Shown one piece after another: positions 58,126-64,000 of a stretch of 64,000 nt of DNA; position 1 is the first letter of the stretch; each line of letters opens with the position of its first letter. Made by a program: the position numbers and the translations under genes. The notes beneath the pieces are model-generated. The model was not told where the DNA came from. It saw only the letters and a list, made by a program, of their open reading frames with translations, and did no database searches. This DNA is from Paralvinella palmiformis. Its lineage: Eukaryota > Annelida > Polychaeta > Terebellida > Alvinellidae. The stretch spans positions 392,501 through 456,500 of the forward strand of contig JAODUP010000353.1 in assembly GCA_025642065.1 (NCBI GenBank), written 5' to 3'.

Positions 58126-59206
58126 AGTATATAGCATAATTATCACAATGACAAGGATTTTCTTCATGTCTAAAAAAGGTCAAAGAATCATCTTTAGACG
58201 AGTACCTTTGTTTTAATTTTAATATTTTAATTTTAATATACAGTTCTGAGGACCGAAGAGGTCTGTCTCCTTAGAAAGCTAAATTATAATAAGTGAGTTG
58301 GTTGTTGGTTGGTTTAATCTTTTACTAGGTAGCTAGTCATCATGCGATATCTGTTATTGTCTATCGATCGTTGTTAGTTCACCTCATCAAAACATTTAAT
58401 TAATATTGTCTCTGAAGTGTTGATGATGTTATAGAAGTAAACCGATTGATGGCTAATTATCTATCAGCTGGTAATGGGCGAGCTATAGCTTGATGGTAAT
58501 CTTTAACTGTAGTTTTTCCTGCTTTTAACTGTATTGCTTAATTCTAATATCAAACAGTTCAATTATTTCGCTTTGCTTTATAACTCTGAAAATAAGCGAA
58601 CCGCAGTTAACCCGACGTTTCTTTTATGACGTAGTTTTCTGTAACCAATAGGTGTTACAACGTCTGATTACACCCGATCGATTGCCTGTCTTTTATAATG
58701 ATATATTTACATCTCTTGATAACGTAACGGTATCGGTTTGCCAATAAAGTGTATTTTCACGCAACATTGTATACAAATCGATAGAATTAATGTAAACAAA
58801 AGAATACAATGTATTTGTGTAAGTTAGAATGACCATACTCCCTAACTAAATTATTAAAGATGATTAACTCATAACGTAATGTTTATTTAAAATTCCATAA
58901 ATAGTTCTTCAATTGTCAGAGGTTGACTTACCATGCAGCGATGAGGGGTTATTTTTAATATGATTGTTCATATATCATTGTGATATAATATCTGCCCTAA
59001 TACTTGTTGTTTGCAGACGTAGTGCCGTGTATAAATCCGAAAATCTAGGATATGTATTCGACGCTCGCGATGAACTGCAAGGAGGTCGTGGGAACAAACC
59101 ACTCGAAGACATTGAAATCGCAAACGAGACTTACGCCAAGGTGAACAAACGAAGCAGTCCGGATCCCGTATCCGCGGACAACAACAGCGCCGCTTTTGGT
59201 TATTGA
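39957..59206 (+). CDS. Transmembrane C-type lectin / WSC receptor, whole gene (11 coding exons)
   Basis: Exons inferred at 39957-40017, 46864-46966, 47837-48003, 48278-48441, 50541-50685, 51248-51394, 53593-53841, 54009-54182, 56108-56629, 57112-57202 and 59017-59206. Joined they make 2013 nt, encoding 670 residues plus TGA; every intron is GT-AG and every phase matches. Order: signal peptide 1-20; CTLD1 first half 25-111; WSC domain about 118-213; CTLD1 second half 214-262; CTLD2 269-403; Thr/Ser-rich stalk 404-577; transmembrane helix about 578-602 ending in CCHRRR; cytoplasmic tail to 670. Each CTLD has the six cysteines of the long form (25, 39, 57, 234, 250, 260; and 269, 280, 298, 367, 393, 401). 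CTLD and WSC families bind glycans, so a plasma-membrane pattern-recognition or adhesion receptor is the likely role; the ligand is unknown. I do not recognise a named orthologue. The internal exons are secure; the first exon rests on a good signal peptide, matching phase and a TATA box. Confidence 0.85.
41735..41924 (-). mobile_element. SINE family A with 15-bp target duplication, in lectin/WSC intron 1
   Basis: Same body as the other A copies, including CTAAATGGGCCGAGCGAC on the plus strand and box B rc GATATTCGAACTC. TCCTTCAGAAAAAAA occurs at 41716-41730 and 41925-41939, a perfect target-site duplication. It is antisense to the gene. Confidence 0.88.
45625..45790 (+). mobile_element. tRNA-like SINE in lectin/WSC intron 1
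   Basis: CTTGTAGCGTAGCGGTTAAA and CGGGTTCTCGCATCGAACGC resemble boxes A and B, followed by a body ending in an A-rich run (GATAAAAAAAAACCGAAG). It is more diverged than families A-C. Confidence 0.45.
46864..46966 (+). CDS. Lectin/WSC gene exon 2: start of CTLD1
   Basis: Acceptor TTATCCAG and donor GA|GTAAGT (phase 2). Encodes residues 21-55, beginning GEADCPVKFDVYV. It holds the extra amino-terminal cysteine pair of long-form CTLDs (Cys25 and Cys39, the latter in RTCY) and the FTEA helix that precedes the first canonical cysteine in exon 3. Confidence 0.85.
47837..48003 (+). CDS. Lectin/WSC gene exon 3: CTLD1 first half with WIGL motif
   Basis: Acceptor TATCCAG, donor CCC A|GTGAGT (phase 1). 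Encodes EWCQNQATFYG, a LATVDTQD strand-helix and RLWIGLTESFTDWIWVP. WIGL is the most conserved core motif of the CTLD family. The sequence stops right after the W-x-W strand, where a normal CTLD would run into its long loop; the gene instead goes into WSC exons. Confidence 0.9.
48278..48441 (+). CDS. Lectin/WSC gene exon 4: WSC domain first half
   Basis: Follows a C-rich polypyrimidine tract and TTGTAG acceptor; donor GAA|GTGAGT (phase 0). Encodes QGCFN, a Leu-rich middle, then KCQEICQRNGYTYAGVY. The G-C-F/Y start and the C-x3-C-x3-GYxYAGV block match the WSC domain (yeast Wsc proteins, polycystin-1, Kremen), a predicted carbohydrate-binding module. Confidence 0.88.
49474..49542. repeat. (TA)n microsatellite in intron 4, about 68 bp
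   Basis: The longest TA run in the window. Another of about 50 bp follows at 50326-50376 in the same intron, shortly before exon 5. Confidence 0.95.
50085..50205 (+). mobile_element. tRNA-like SINE in lectin/WSC intron 4
   Basis: AGTACAGGGGTTAGCGCGGC and GGATGTGGATTCGAATCTGT give a box A / box B pair, then GTATCTGTGTTTGTGGGGTG. A similar but poorer head lies at about 46690-46760. Confidence 0.5.
50541..50685 (+). CDS. Lectin/WSC gene exon 5: WSC domain second half
   Basis: Acceptor AATTTTCAG, donor GAC A|GTAAGT (phase 1). Encodes PQCQCGNEFQWK, then ECDARCPTDPSEKCGNKDK and ILVYRIED. QCxCGN, Cx3C and the closing CGx(n)VY are the second half of a WSC domain. Exons 4 and 5 together have phase-1 ends on both sides, forming a symmetric module. 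Confidence 0.88.
50741..50810 (+). mobile_element. SINE family A 3' fragment in lectin/WSC intron 5
   Basis: CATTGGAGGTCCCTTGGCCT, then AAAAGTGGCCGTAAAACACA, equals the last part of family A. It is truncated on its 5' side. Confidence 0.6.
51248..51394 (+). CDS. Lectin/WSC gene exon 6: CTLD1 second half, EPN motif
   Basis: Acceptor TTATTCAG; first donor TAT G|GTAAGT (phase 1). Encodes DLWLSNEPNNYDGYAKC, then RKWDDRKCGES and SHICQY. EPN (residues 224-226) is the calcium-site motif linked in vertebrate and invertebrate CTLDs to mannose-type sugars; WDD replaces the usual WND. Cys234, Cys250 and Cys260 complete the disulphide set begun in exons 2-3. The exon end lies inside a 27-bp tandem repeat that offers further in-frame donors, so the real 3' end may vary. 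Confidence 0.85.
51385..51535. repeat. 27-bp tandem repeat spanning the exon 6 / intron 6 boundary
   Basis: About six units of AGTCATATCTGTCAGTATGG plus TAAGTTG. The unit contains the last codons of exon 6 (SHICQY) and the donor. Donor-like sites fall at 51395, 51422, 51449 (GC type, GCAAGT), 51476, 51503 and 51530 (weaker, GTAGTC), all in the same phase. Confidence 0.92.
51844..52760. mobile_element. Possible non-autonomous hAT-like element in intron 6
   Basis: The left end has many AAGTA / ACTTGAGTAGAAATAAAAGT motifs and the right end has the same in reverse (TACTCGAGTAGAGTAATGAA, GAAGTAAAAAGTAGT). Sub-terminal repeats of AGTAAAAGTA type are usual in hAT elements of animals. No transposase is present. 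Exact ends and the target duplication are not clear to me. Confidence 0.4.
52090..52215. repeat. 36-bp tandem repeat inside the hAT-like element, about 3.5 copies
   Basis: The unit is CTGCCACCTTCAGTTTATTG plus CATCCACAGACGTGTG, starting at 52090, 52126, 52162 and 52198; nearly identical. Confidence 0.92.
52918..53475. repeat. 18-bp minisatellite in intron 6, about 30 copies
   Basis: The unit is CGGTCAAATGACAGTCAT, with variants CACAGTCAC at both ends of the array. Since it has no stop codon in several frames, long repeat ORFs appear on both strands (NDSHRS, MTVIGQ, DDCHLT); none is credible as a gene. Confidence 0.95.
53593..53841 (+). CDS. Lectin/WSC gene exon 7: CTLD2 first half
   Basis: Acceptor CTCTTCACAG, donor AAT G|GTGAGG (phase 1). 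Encodes SQCRGYYFEKTRTC, SWFDARNRC, a DLVVIDSPEL strand-helix and THWWIGAQSSNWTWTN. WIG and W-x-W define the CTLD core. The exon ends at the same structural point and in the same phase as exon 3 in CTLD1, so the two lectin domains share an ancestral intron. Confidence 0.9.
53866..53939. repeat. (GTGA)n(GT)n run in the short intron 7
   Basis: Seven GTGA-type units, then about 15 GT pairs. It begins about 25 bases after the exon 7 donor and fills much of the 167-bp intron. Confidence 0.95.
54009..54182 (+). CDS. Lectin/WSC gene exon 8: CTLD2 second half, NNP in place of EPN
   Basis: Acceptor TTTTACAG, donor ACA G|GTTGGT (phase 1). Encodes GQPLSAFTNWDVNNPSKPKG, then HCVVIHV, KWEDNDCNRN and SFICST. 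The calcium-site tripeptide is NNP rather than EPN or QPD, and there is a Gly/Asn-rich loop (residues 374-380). Sugar binding may be altered or lost in this domain. A second GTAAAT donor four bases downstream would break the frame and is not chosen. Confidence 0.88.
54222..54268. repeat. (TA)n microsatellite in intron 8
   Basis: About 46 bp of TA pairs that start some 40 bases after the exon 8 donor. Confidence 0.95.
55498..55808. repeat. Compound (CACG)n(CA)n and (CT)n(TA)n microsatellites in intron 8
   Basis: A CA/CACG run covers 55498-55635 and a CT run followed by a TA run covers 55738-55808. They are separated by about 100 bases of normal sequence. Confidence 0.95.
56108..56629 (+). CDS. 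Lectin/WSC gene exon 9: Thr/Ser-rich mucin-like stalk
   Basis: Acceptor CGCAACAG, donor AAT G|GTAATT (phase 1). One 522-nt exon encodes residues 404-577, very rich in Thr, Ser, Pro, Lys and Ala, with blocks such as TTTSTILTTT and TETASTTTTTT. Such stalks are usually heavily O-glycosylated and hold the binding domains away from the membrane. An NQS sequon lies near the end. A GWPHKNY patch marks the middle. Confidence 0.82.
56636..56785. repeat. 20-24-bp tandem repeat after the exon 9 donor
   Basis: About seven units of GTTAGCTTTGACTCGTGTAT with or without TT. The array starts about six bases into intron 9. Confidence 0.9.
57112..57202 (+). CDS. Lectin/WSC gene exon 10: transmembrane helix
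   Basis: Acceptor TTATTACCAG, donor CC|GTGAGT (phase 2). Encodes GVIVAIVIAAVALLVASV, then RLFVYCCHRRRS. A hydrophobic helix of about 20-24 residues followed by two cysteines (possible palmitoylation) and a basic stop-transfer cluster gives type I topology, with the lectin domains outside. Confidence 0.88.
57369..57765. repeat. Dispersed repeat copy in lectin/WSC intron 10
   Basis: Related to 21740-22610: shared blocks include TTCTTGTAGCAATTTCATTT, AAAATAAATCATCAAGTTGG, AATAGACAGGTTATCAATAT and CGCTAGATGGCGCTGTTG. Internal deletions make it shorter. No protein is encoded. Confidence 0.6.
57871..58058 (+). mobile_element. SINE family A in lectin/WSC intron 10
   Basis: Plus strand: ATGGCTCCGTGGTTTAACGG (box A), GAGTTCAAATCTCGGCGTGG (box B), then TCATTACGTTTGGAGGTCGC and AAGTGGCTGTAAAACATCAA. 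No clear target duplication. Confidence 0.85.
59017..59206 (+). CDS. Lectin/WSC gene exon 11: cytoplasmic tail and stop
   Basis: Acceptor TGTTTGCAG; TGA at 59204-59206. Encodes residues 608-670, including SAVYKSENLGYVFDARDEL, IEIANETYAKVNK and the end NNSAAFGY. Four tyrosines (613, 620, 647, 670) sit in acidic surroundings and could be phosphorylation or endocytic sites; none is a strict ITIM or ITAM. The sequence before 59017 in this frame is intronic. Confidence 0.85.
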
Positions 59207-60405
59207 GAATATAGGATTACGTTATGATTTAATATTGTTCCATCGCCGCCAACGAAGAACGCTATGACATTAAGGAAACTCACCCCCCCTGGTGATAGTC
59301 GGGGCTCTGATGTGTACATTTCCAGCCCCGAAACGGGCATTTGTTGTCTGTATCAAACGCGTGAAAACTCGCGAGATTTGATGTTTTTTTCTTACCTTTT
59401 CATTTTAGTTTCACCGAAGCAGGTTTCGCTTCCTAGTTAGTTCAGTTATTGATTAGTTAATGCTCAAAGATGGTTTGTTTTTGTCTGAGAGATGGTTTCT
59501 CTTCAGTTTAAGATGTAAATAGACATTGATTCTAATGAGAGAATATAGAGAATCATCTCGAGATGTAGGTGTTCATTAATTAAGTGATAGTTTAGTGTCA
59601 TGATGATGATGATGATGATGATGATCCTGTGCGCAGTAAATATTATCCTATTTTCCTAGAAGATAAAAAGGTAACTCGGTTGTCGCTTGGCGAAGTTGTA
59701 TTTATTATAATATTTTCGAACACTTGTTTATGATGAATGAACAGGTGTTATGCAGCTGATTATTTGTGCGTGTGTGTACGACAGACAGAGAGACAGAGAG
59801 AGAGAGAGAGAGCTTTATTTCATGCAATATACGTGTTAGAATTAATGTAGTTGTTAGTCGAATTCAAAGCATAATTCCTGTATTTCGGGGACCCTAGTAT
59901 AGTCGAATCTCGCTCATTTCTGCGTTTCAGGGATAAGTTTACCTTGGCAGTCGTCCATTGAGCAGTCGCCTATTGTGCAGCCGTCCATTGGTCCGACACA
60001 TATCACCACGACTAAACAACTCCATTCCTTGACTCAGTCAGAAACTAATGTCATTCCTGTCTATCATTTGTATTTTTATTTAATTTTTCACAAACGAAAG
60101 AAAAATATAAACTTTACCATTTTATTTTATTTTTGGGAATATCTTGTTTGGATCTGTTCAATAGTTTATTATCGTGAACGTGTATGTCCACGTTTTAAGC
60201 AATTTGTTTAACTGCGAAGAAATTCATTCCGTTAATAGAGCATTATCCTTATCCGAAGGATTACCAATCTACGCACGACGGTATCGCTTGTTGTATGTTT
60301 GTAATCTAAGGCTTTCCTATTGTTGTTAGTAACAGGGTTTTGTTTCAGTAATTAGCTGGGTTAAAGCTGGGCTTTATAATTCAAATCGTCTTGTTCAGAA
60401 ATAAA
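59207..60405 (+). other. 3' UTR of the lectin/WSC gene
   Basis: No coding frame continues after the TGA. The first AATAAA on this strand is at 60400-60405, so the UTR would be about 1.2 kb. It holds a (GATGAT)n run at about 59600-59625 and a GA-rich run near 59785-59812. The end is inferred from the signal only. Confidence 0.45.
60400..60405 (+). terminator. Polyadenylation signal candidate, lectin/WSC gene
   Basis: AATAAA, the first perfect signal downstream of the stop codon at 59206, followed within 30 bases by GT/TTGT-rich sequence (TGCTTCTTTGTTTGTTTATTG). A second AATAAA-like site occurs about 65 bases further on. Confidence 0.45.
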
Positions 60406-61226
60406 TTATAAAAACATTGTGCTTCTTTGTTTGTTTATTGTAGTAAATGTGATTAGTGATGCGTATAAAATAAACGATTTTGGCAATCGGTGATTTGCAT
60501 CGGTATTTAATTATTAATTAAAAAAAAAGGAAATAGGACTATTGAACACCTGTTTATGTTAATTTATTGATTAAACGCCAATCAAACCTAAAGATCACGT
60601 GATAGACTTGTGAACAATGGATGATGCGAGGAGATCCATAATTAGAATGACAAGAAGTTATTGTTATAACACAATAGTAGAGATATCAACATATTTAATT
60701 TCCGACTATAAATATTTCCTACTGTCATGACATCAGAATGTAGATGACAGATATAATCAGTTATTTTATAACATTCACAAATTATCAATCGACTATCTGC
60801 GTTTAAAAACAAGTATTTTAACAACATAGTTTTAAGCTTTGTGCCAAGTGTGCCTAAAGCCCCCCCCCCCTCTAATGTTTGGCTTTTACAAAGGAGATGT
60901 CTGTTCTACTTTCGGCATTGCTGTCTATTTTATGAACTAATTCCCTTAATGTGTTAGTCATTTCATTTCCTTTTTTTAAAAAGAAACTCGTGACATGTAA
61001 TGTTATTCCTGTAGATGAGTGTGGGCTTAATTGAATATTGTGTTTACCTGAAATGGTATGACATTACCACACCAGGTAAACTCCCGGAGATTGTTGTCAT
61101 TCCACTCGTGATGCGCGATGTTTACTTAAAGTGTTACCGTTGAGTCGTTCAAGACGGGTAGTCTTTTAAGTCAGGTGGCCAACCAATTAGAAGGATCAGT
61201 TTATAGAGATCATTTTCAGATAGATG

Positions 61227-61409
61227 ATGATTGATGTTTTACTGCCACTTTTGTGCACATGGTAGGCTAAATGGGCCGAGCGACCTCCAAAGGTAATGAA
61301 GCGAAGTCAAAGATGAAACAACCTTCAGATAGGCCCACGCCGAAATTCGAACACGTGTGGTAGTGATCTGTGGTTCAACACGCTACCGCTAGACCACGGA
61401 GGCGCCTCC
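61227..61409 (-). mobile_element. SINE family A with perfect 17-bp target duplication
   Basis: Full head and body as in the other A copies. TCATTTTCAGATAGATG flanks it at 61210-61226 and 61410-61426. Identical flanks point to a fairly recent insertion. Confidence 0.9.
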
Positions 61410-61539
61410 TCATTTTCAGATAGATGTGTGACTTAAATAAATAATTGATATTACAGTTATAATTGTAGAATATACTACTTTTAGCTGTAAATGGAGTGAT
61501 TTATATTCTGTGATCAATAAATTTTAATTTTTTTACGTC

Positions 61540-62710
61540 TGATTGAATACTGAGTCTTGAGCACTTTTAGTGTGAGTCATTGCTAATACCTTCCCGAGAA
61601 CGCGAGAACCCAACGTCGGATTGAATAATGAGTCTTGAGCACTTTTAGTGTGAGTCATTGCTAATACCTTCCCGAGAACGCGAGAACCCAACGTCGGATT
61701 GAATAATGAGTCTTGAGCACTTTTAGTGTGAGTCATTGCTAATACCTTCCCGAGAACCCGAGAACCCAACGTCGGATTGAATAATGAGTCTTGAGCACTT
61801 TTAGTGTGAGTCATTGATAATACCTTCCCGAGAACCAGAGAACCCAACGTCGGGTTGAATAATGAGTCTTGAGCACTTTTAGTGTGAGTCATTGCTAATA
61901 CCTTCCCGAGAACCCGAGAACCCAACGTCGGATTGAATAATGAGTCTTGAGCACTTTTAGTGTGAGTCATTGATAATACCTTCCCGAGAACGCGAGAACC
62001 CAACGTCGTATTGAATAATGAGTCTTGAGCACTTTTAGTGTGAGTCATTGATAATACCTTCCCGAGAACGCGAGAACCCAACGTCGGGTTGAATAATGAG
62101 TCTTGAGCACTTTTAGTGTGAGTCATTGCTAATACCTTCCCGAGAACGCGAGAACCCAACGTCGGATTGAAGAATGAGTCTTGAGCATTTTTAGTGTGAG
62201 TCATTGCTAATACCTTCCCGAGAACCAGAGAACCCAACGTCGGGTTGAATAATGAGTCTTGAGCACTTTTAGTGTGAGTCATTGCTAATACCTTCCCGAG
62301 AACCCGAGAACCCAACGTCGGATTGAATAATGAGTCTTGAGCACTTTTAGTGTGAGTCATTGCTAATACCTTCCCGAGAACGCGAGAACCCAACGTCGTA
62401 TTGAATAATGAGTCTTGAGCAGTTTTAGTGTGAGTCATTGCTAATACCTTCCCGAGAACCCGAGAACCCAACGTCGGATTGAATAATGAGTCTTGAGCAC
62501 TTTTAGTGTGAGTCATTGCTAATACCTTCCCGAGAACCCGAGAACCCAACGTCGGATTGAATAATGAGTCTTGAGCACTTTTAGTGTGAGTCATTGCTAA
62601 TACCTTCCCGAGAACGCGAGAACCCAACGTCGGATTGAAGAATGAGTCTTGAGCACTTTTACTGTGAGTCATTGCTAATACCTTCCCGAGAACCCGAGAA
62701 CCTAACGGGC
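61540..62710. repeat. 78-bp minisatellite, about 15 copies
   Basis: The unit contains ATGAGTCTTGAGCACTTTTA, GTGAGTCATTGCTAATACCT and TCCCGAGAACSCGAGAACCC. On the minus strand it stays open for 397 codons as a 26-residue repeat (GSRVLGKVLAMTHTKSAQDS...). Variants are few (CGCG/CCCG/CCAG; GCTAAT/GATAAT). Confidence 0.95.
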
Positions 62711-63204
62711 ATTCGTTGTTTATCAATCTTTCATTTACGGTAAGCGCCGTTGTATGTATTTAGATGTATAATTGCTCATTTAATAACGATAAGGAATGGT
62801 CTTGACTCGGCTTTGATCAATTTCTCCAGTGACTTAATGGAAATGCCGTTTCCTGAGAAATATTCCTACAACACTGTCACAGAACAGAACAATGGAGTGA
62901 AAAGAACGTTACCTTTATTTACATTGTGAAGAAAGATGTAGACATATCGGACTACAGTTCTCCTGTTCTCATTTCGTCACACAACCAGTGGTCTACCGTT
63001 TACCGGGCTAACTTTGTCTACAGACCTTTCAATATCTAATATGCCACCTTTACGACTGAGCCATCGTGACGCTTTCGCCGTGGAATAAATATATGTATTA
63101 CGGGAGTGTTAGAGCTGTCTATCCGGTTGGTGGCGCTCTGAACGTCTCTTGCGGTACTTAAAGGTAGGGGATGTTTCAAGGTCAACCATCTGTAAATGAC
63201 AGGC

Positions 63205-63425
63205 TTGGCGACGGTGATATGCGATGACATATTGATGATGGTGATCTATGATGCCATATTAATGACGGTGATGTACGATGTCATCTTGATGATAGTGCTC
63301 TATGATGCCATCTTGAGAATGGTGATGTATATTGTCGTCTTGGTGATGATGATGTATGATGTCATCTTGGTGATTGTGATGTATGATGCCATCTTGATGA
63401 TGACGATGTACGATGTCATCTTAAA
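63205..63425. repeat. 27-bp minisatellite, about 8 copies
   Basis: Units of the form GATGGTGATSTATGATGYCA plus TCTTGAT or ATTGAT. They are diverged from each other by several changes. The open frame over them (MVIYDAILM-like, nine residues per unit) is a repeat artefact. Confidence 0.88.
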
Positions 63426-64000
63426 GGTCACAGGAAAAGGTTTCCCAAATTAGTAAAAATTTTAGTATTATATATTAAAATCAATTTCAATCAGAGATAT
63501 ATTACATTTTTTCCTAGAAATAAAGTTACAGTGATTTTAAAACTTGTTTTGCTAGCATCTCTTATGGCTTTAATCGAGAATCTTCGGAAAACGTTGGAAT
63601 GTGACGTCATCTTTGCCAAACAAAGATCCCAAACACACCTGTGTTGAGTATTCCATATTGTCTTTATTAAAGATATAAAATGGTGTATTCCATATAATTA
63701 TGGAAAGAAACATACATCAAATACCGGTGATTGTATCCGACTTGTAAGTGCCGTCAAAACCCGGCCCGAAACAACAATCCCCTCGCAAATTACCATAAAA
63801 AATGGCTAAAAATGGCTAATGACGTCACACGATAATCCCTTGCGAGTGTAGTACATACTAGCAATGGCTCGTGAAGGTTAGGAAATTAAGCATTTTGGGA
63901 TAATTTTAATGGAAATATGACAGCTGGTGGTTAGAATTGTTTTGATTGGTAGTGCATCTTATAGGGAATTAAATGTATTGTTTGTTAAGTTATATTTACT

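Overview
This is AT-rich eukaryotic nuclear DNA with spliced genes, dense interspersed repeats and long microsatellites. There is no prokaryotic gene organisation. A cysteine-rich metallothionein with the invertebrate (molluscan-type) three-exon layout, CR1/L2-like LINE remnants and tRNA-derived SINEs together suggest a mollusc, most likely a gastropod. A limpet would fit, but that is inference and no species is proven.

Layout. Positions 1-16.5 kb: no convincing gene; a 28-bp minisatellite (0.4 kb), a decayed LINE with ORF1, endonuclease and reverse transcriptase remnants (about 7.0-10.65 kb), another LINE 3' remnant split by a SINE with perfect target duplications (10.9-11.6 kb), an inverted SINE partner (12.8-13.15 kb), and a possible inverted-repeat-bounded element (13.96-15.28 kb). 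Positions 16.6-20.2 kb: a complete metallothionein gene on the minus strand (three coding exons, 57 residues) with a TATA box and three metal-response-element cores. Positions 20.3-20.65 kb: homopolymer-rich sequence resembling low-quality base calls. Positions 22.3-26.5 kb: a near-identical 2.08-kb tandem duplication. Positions 26.5-39.8 kb: LINE and SINE fragments, a 1.1-kb GTN trinucleotide array, and two hypothetical ORFs on the minus strand.

Positions 39.8-60.4 kb hold the main gene. It has 11 coding exons on the plus strand, and all inferred splice phases agree, giving a 670-residue type I membrane protein. The order is signal peptide, first half of a C-type lectin domain (CTLD), a whole WSC domain, second half of the same CTLD, a complete second CTLD, a Thr/Ser-rich mucin-like stalk, a transmembrane helix and a tyrosine-containing cytoplasmic tail. 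The WSC module is bounded by two phase-1 introns and sits at the intron position that the second CTLD still has, which is the signature of exon shuffling into a domain. The last exon of the split CTLD runs into a 27-bp tandem repeat that copies its end together with the splice donor, giving a ladder of up to six in-frame donor sites.

Positions 59.2-64 kb: the 3' UTR, a SINE with a perfect 17-bp target duplication, a 78-bp minisatellite of about 15 copies that stays open as a 397-codon frame, and a 27-bp minisatellite.

The two supported genes are independent: one is an intracellular metal-binding protein, the other a cell-surface carbohydrate-recognition receptor candidate. All exon structures were inferred by eye from splice signals, phase and domain continuity, without transcripts or database searches.
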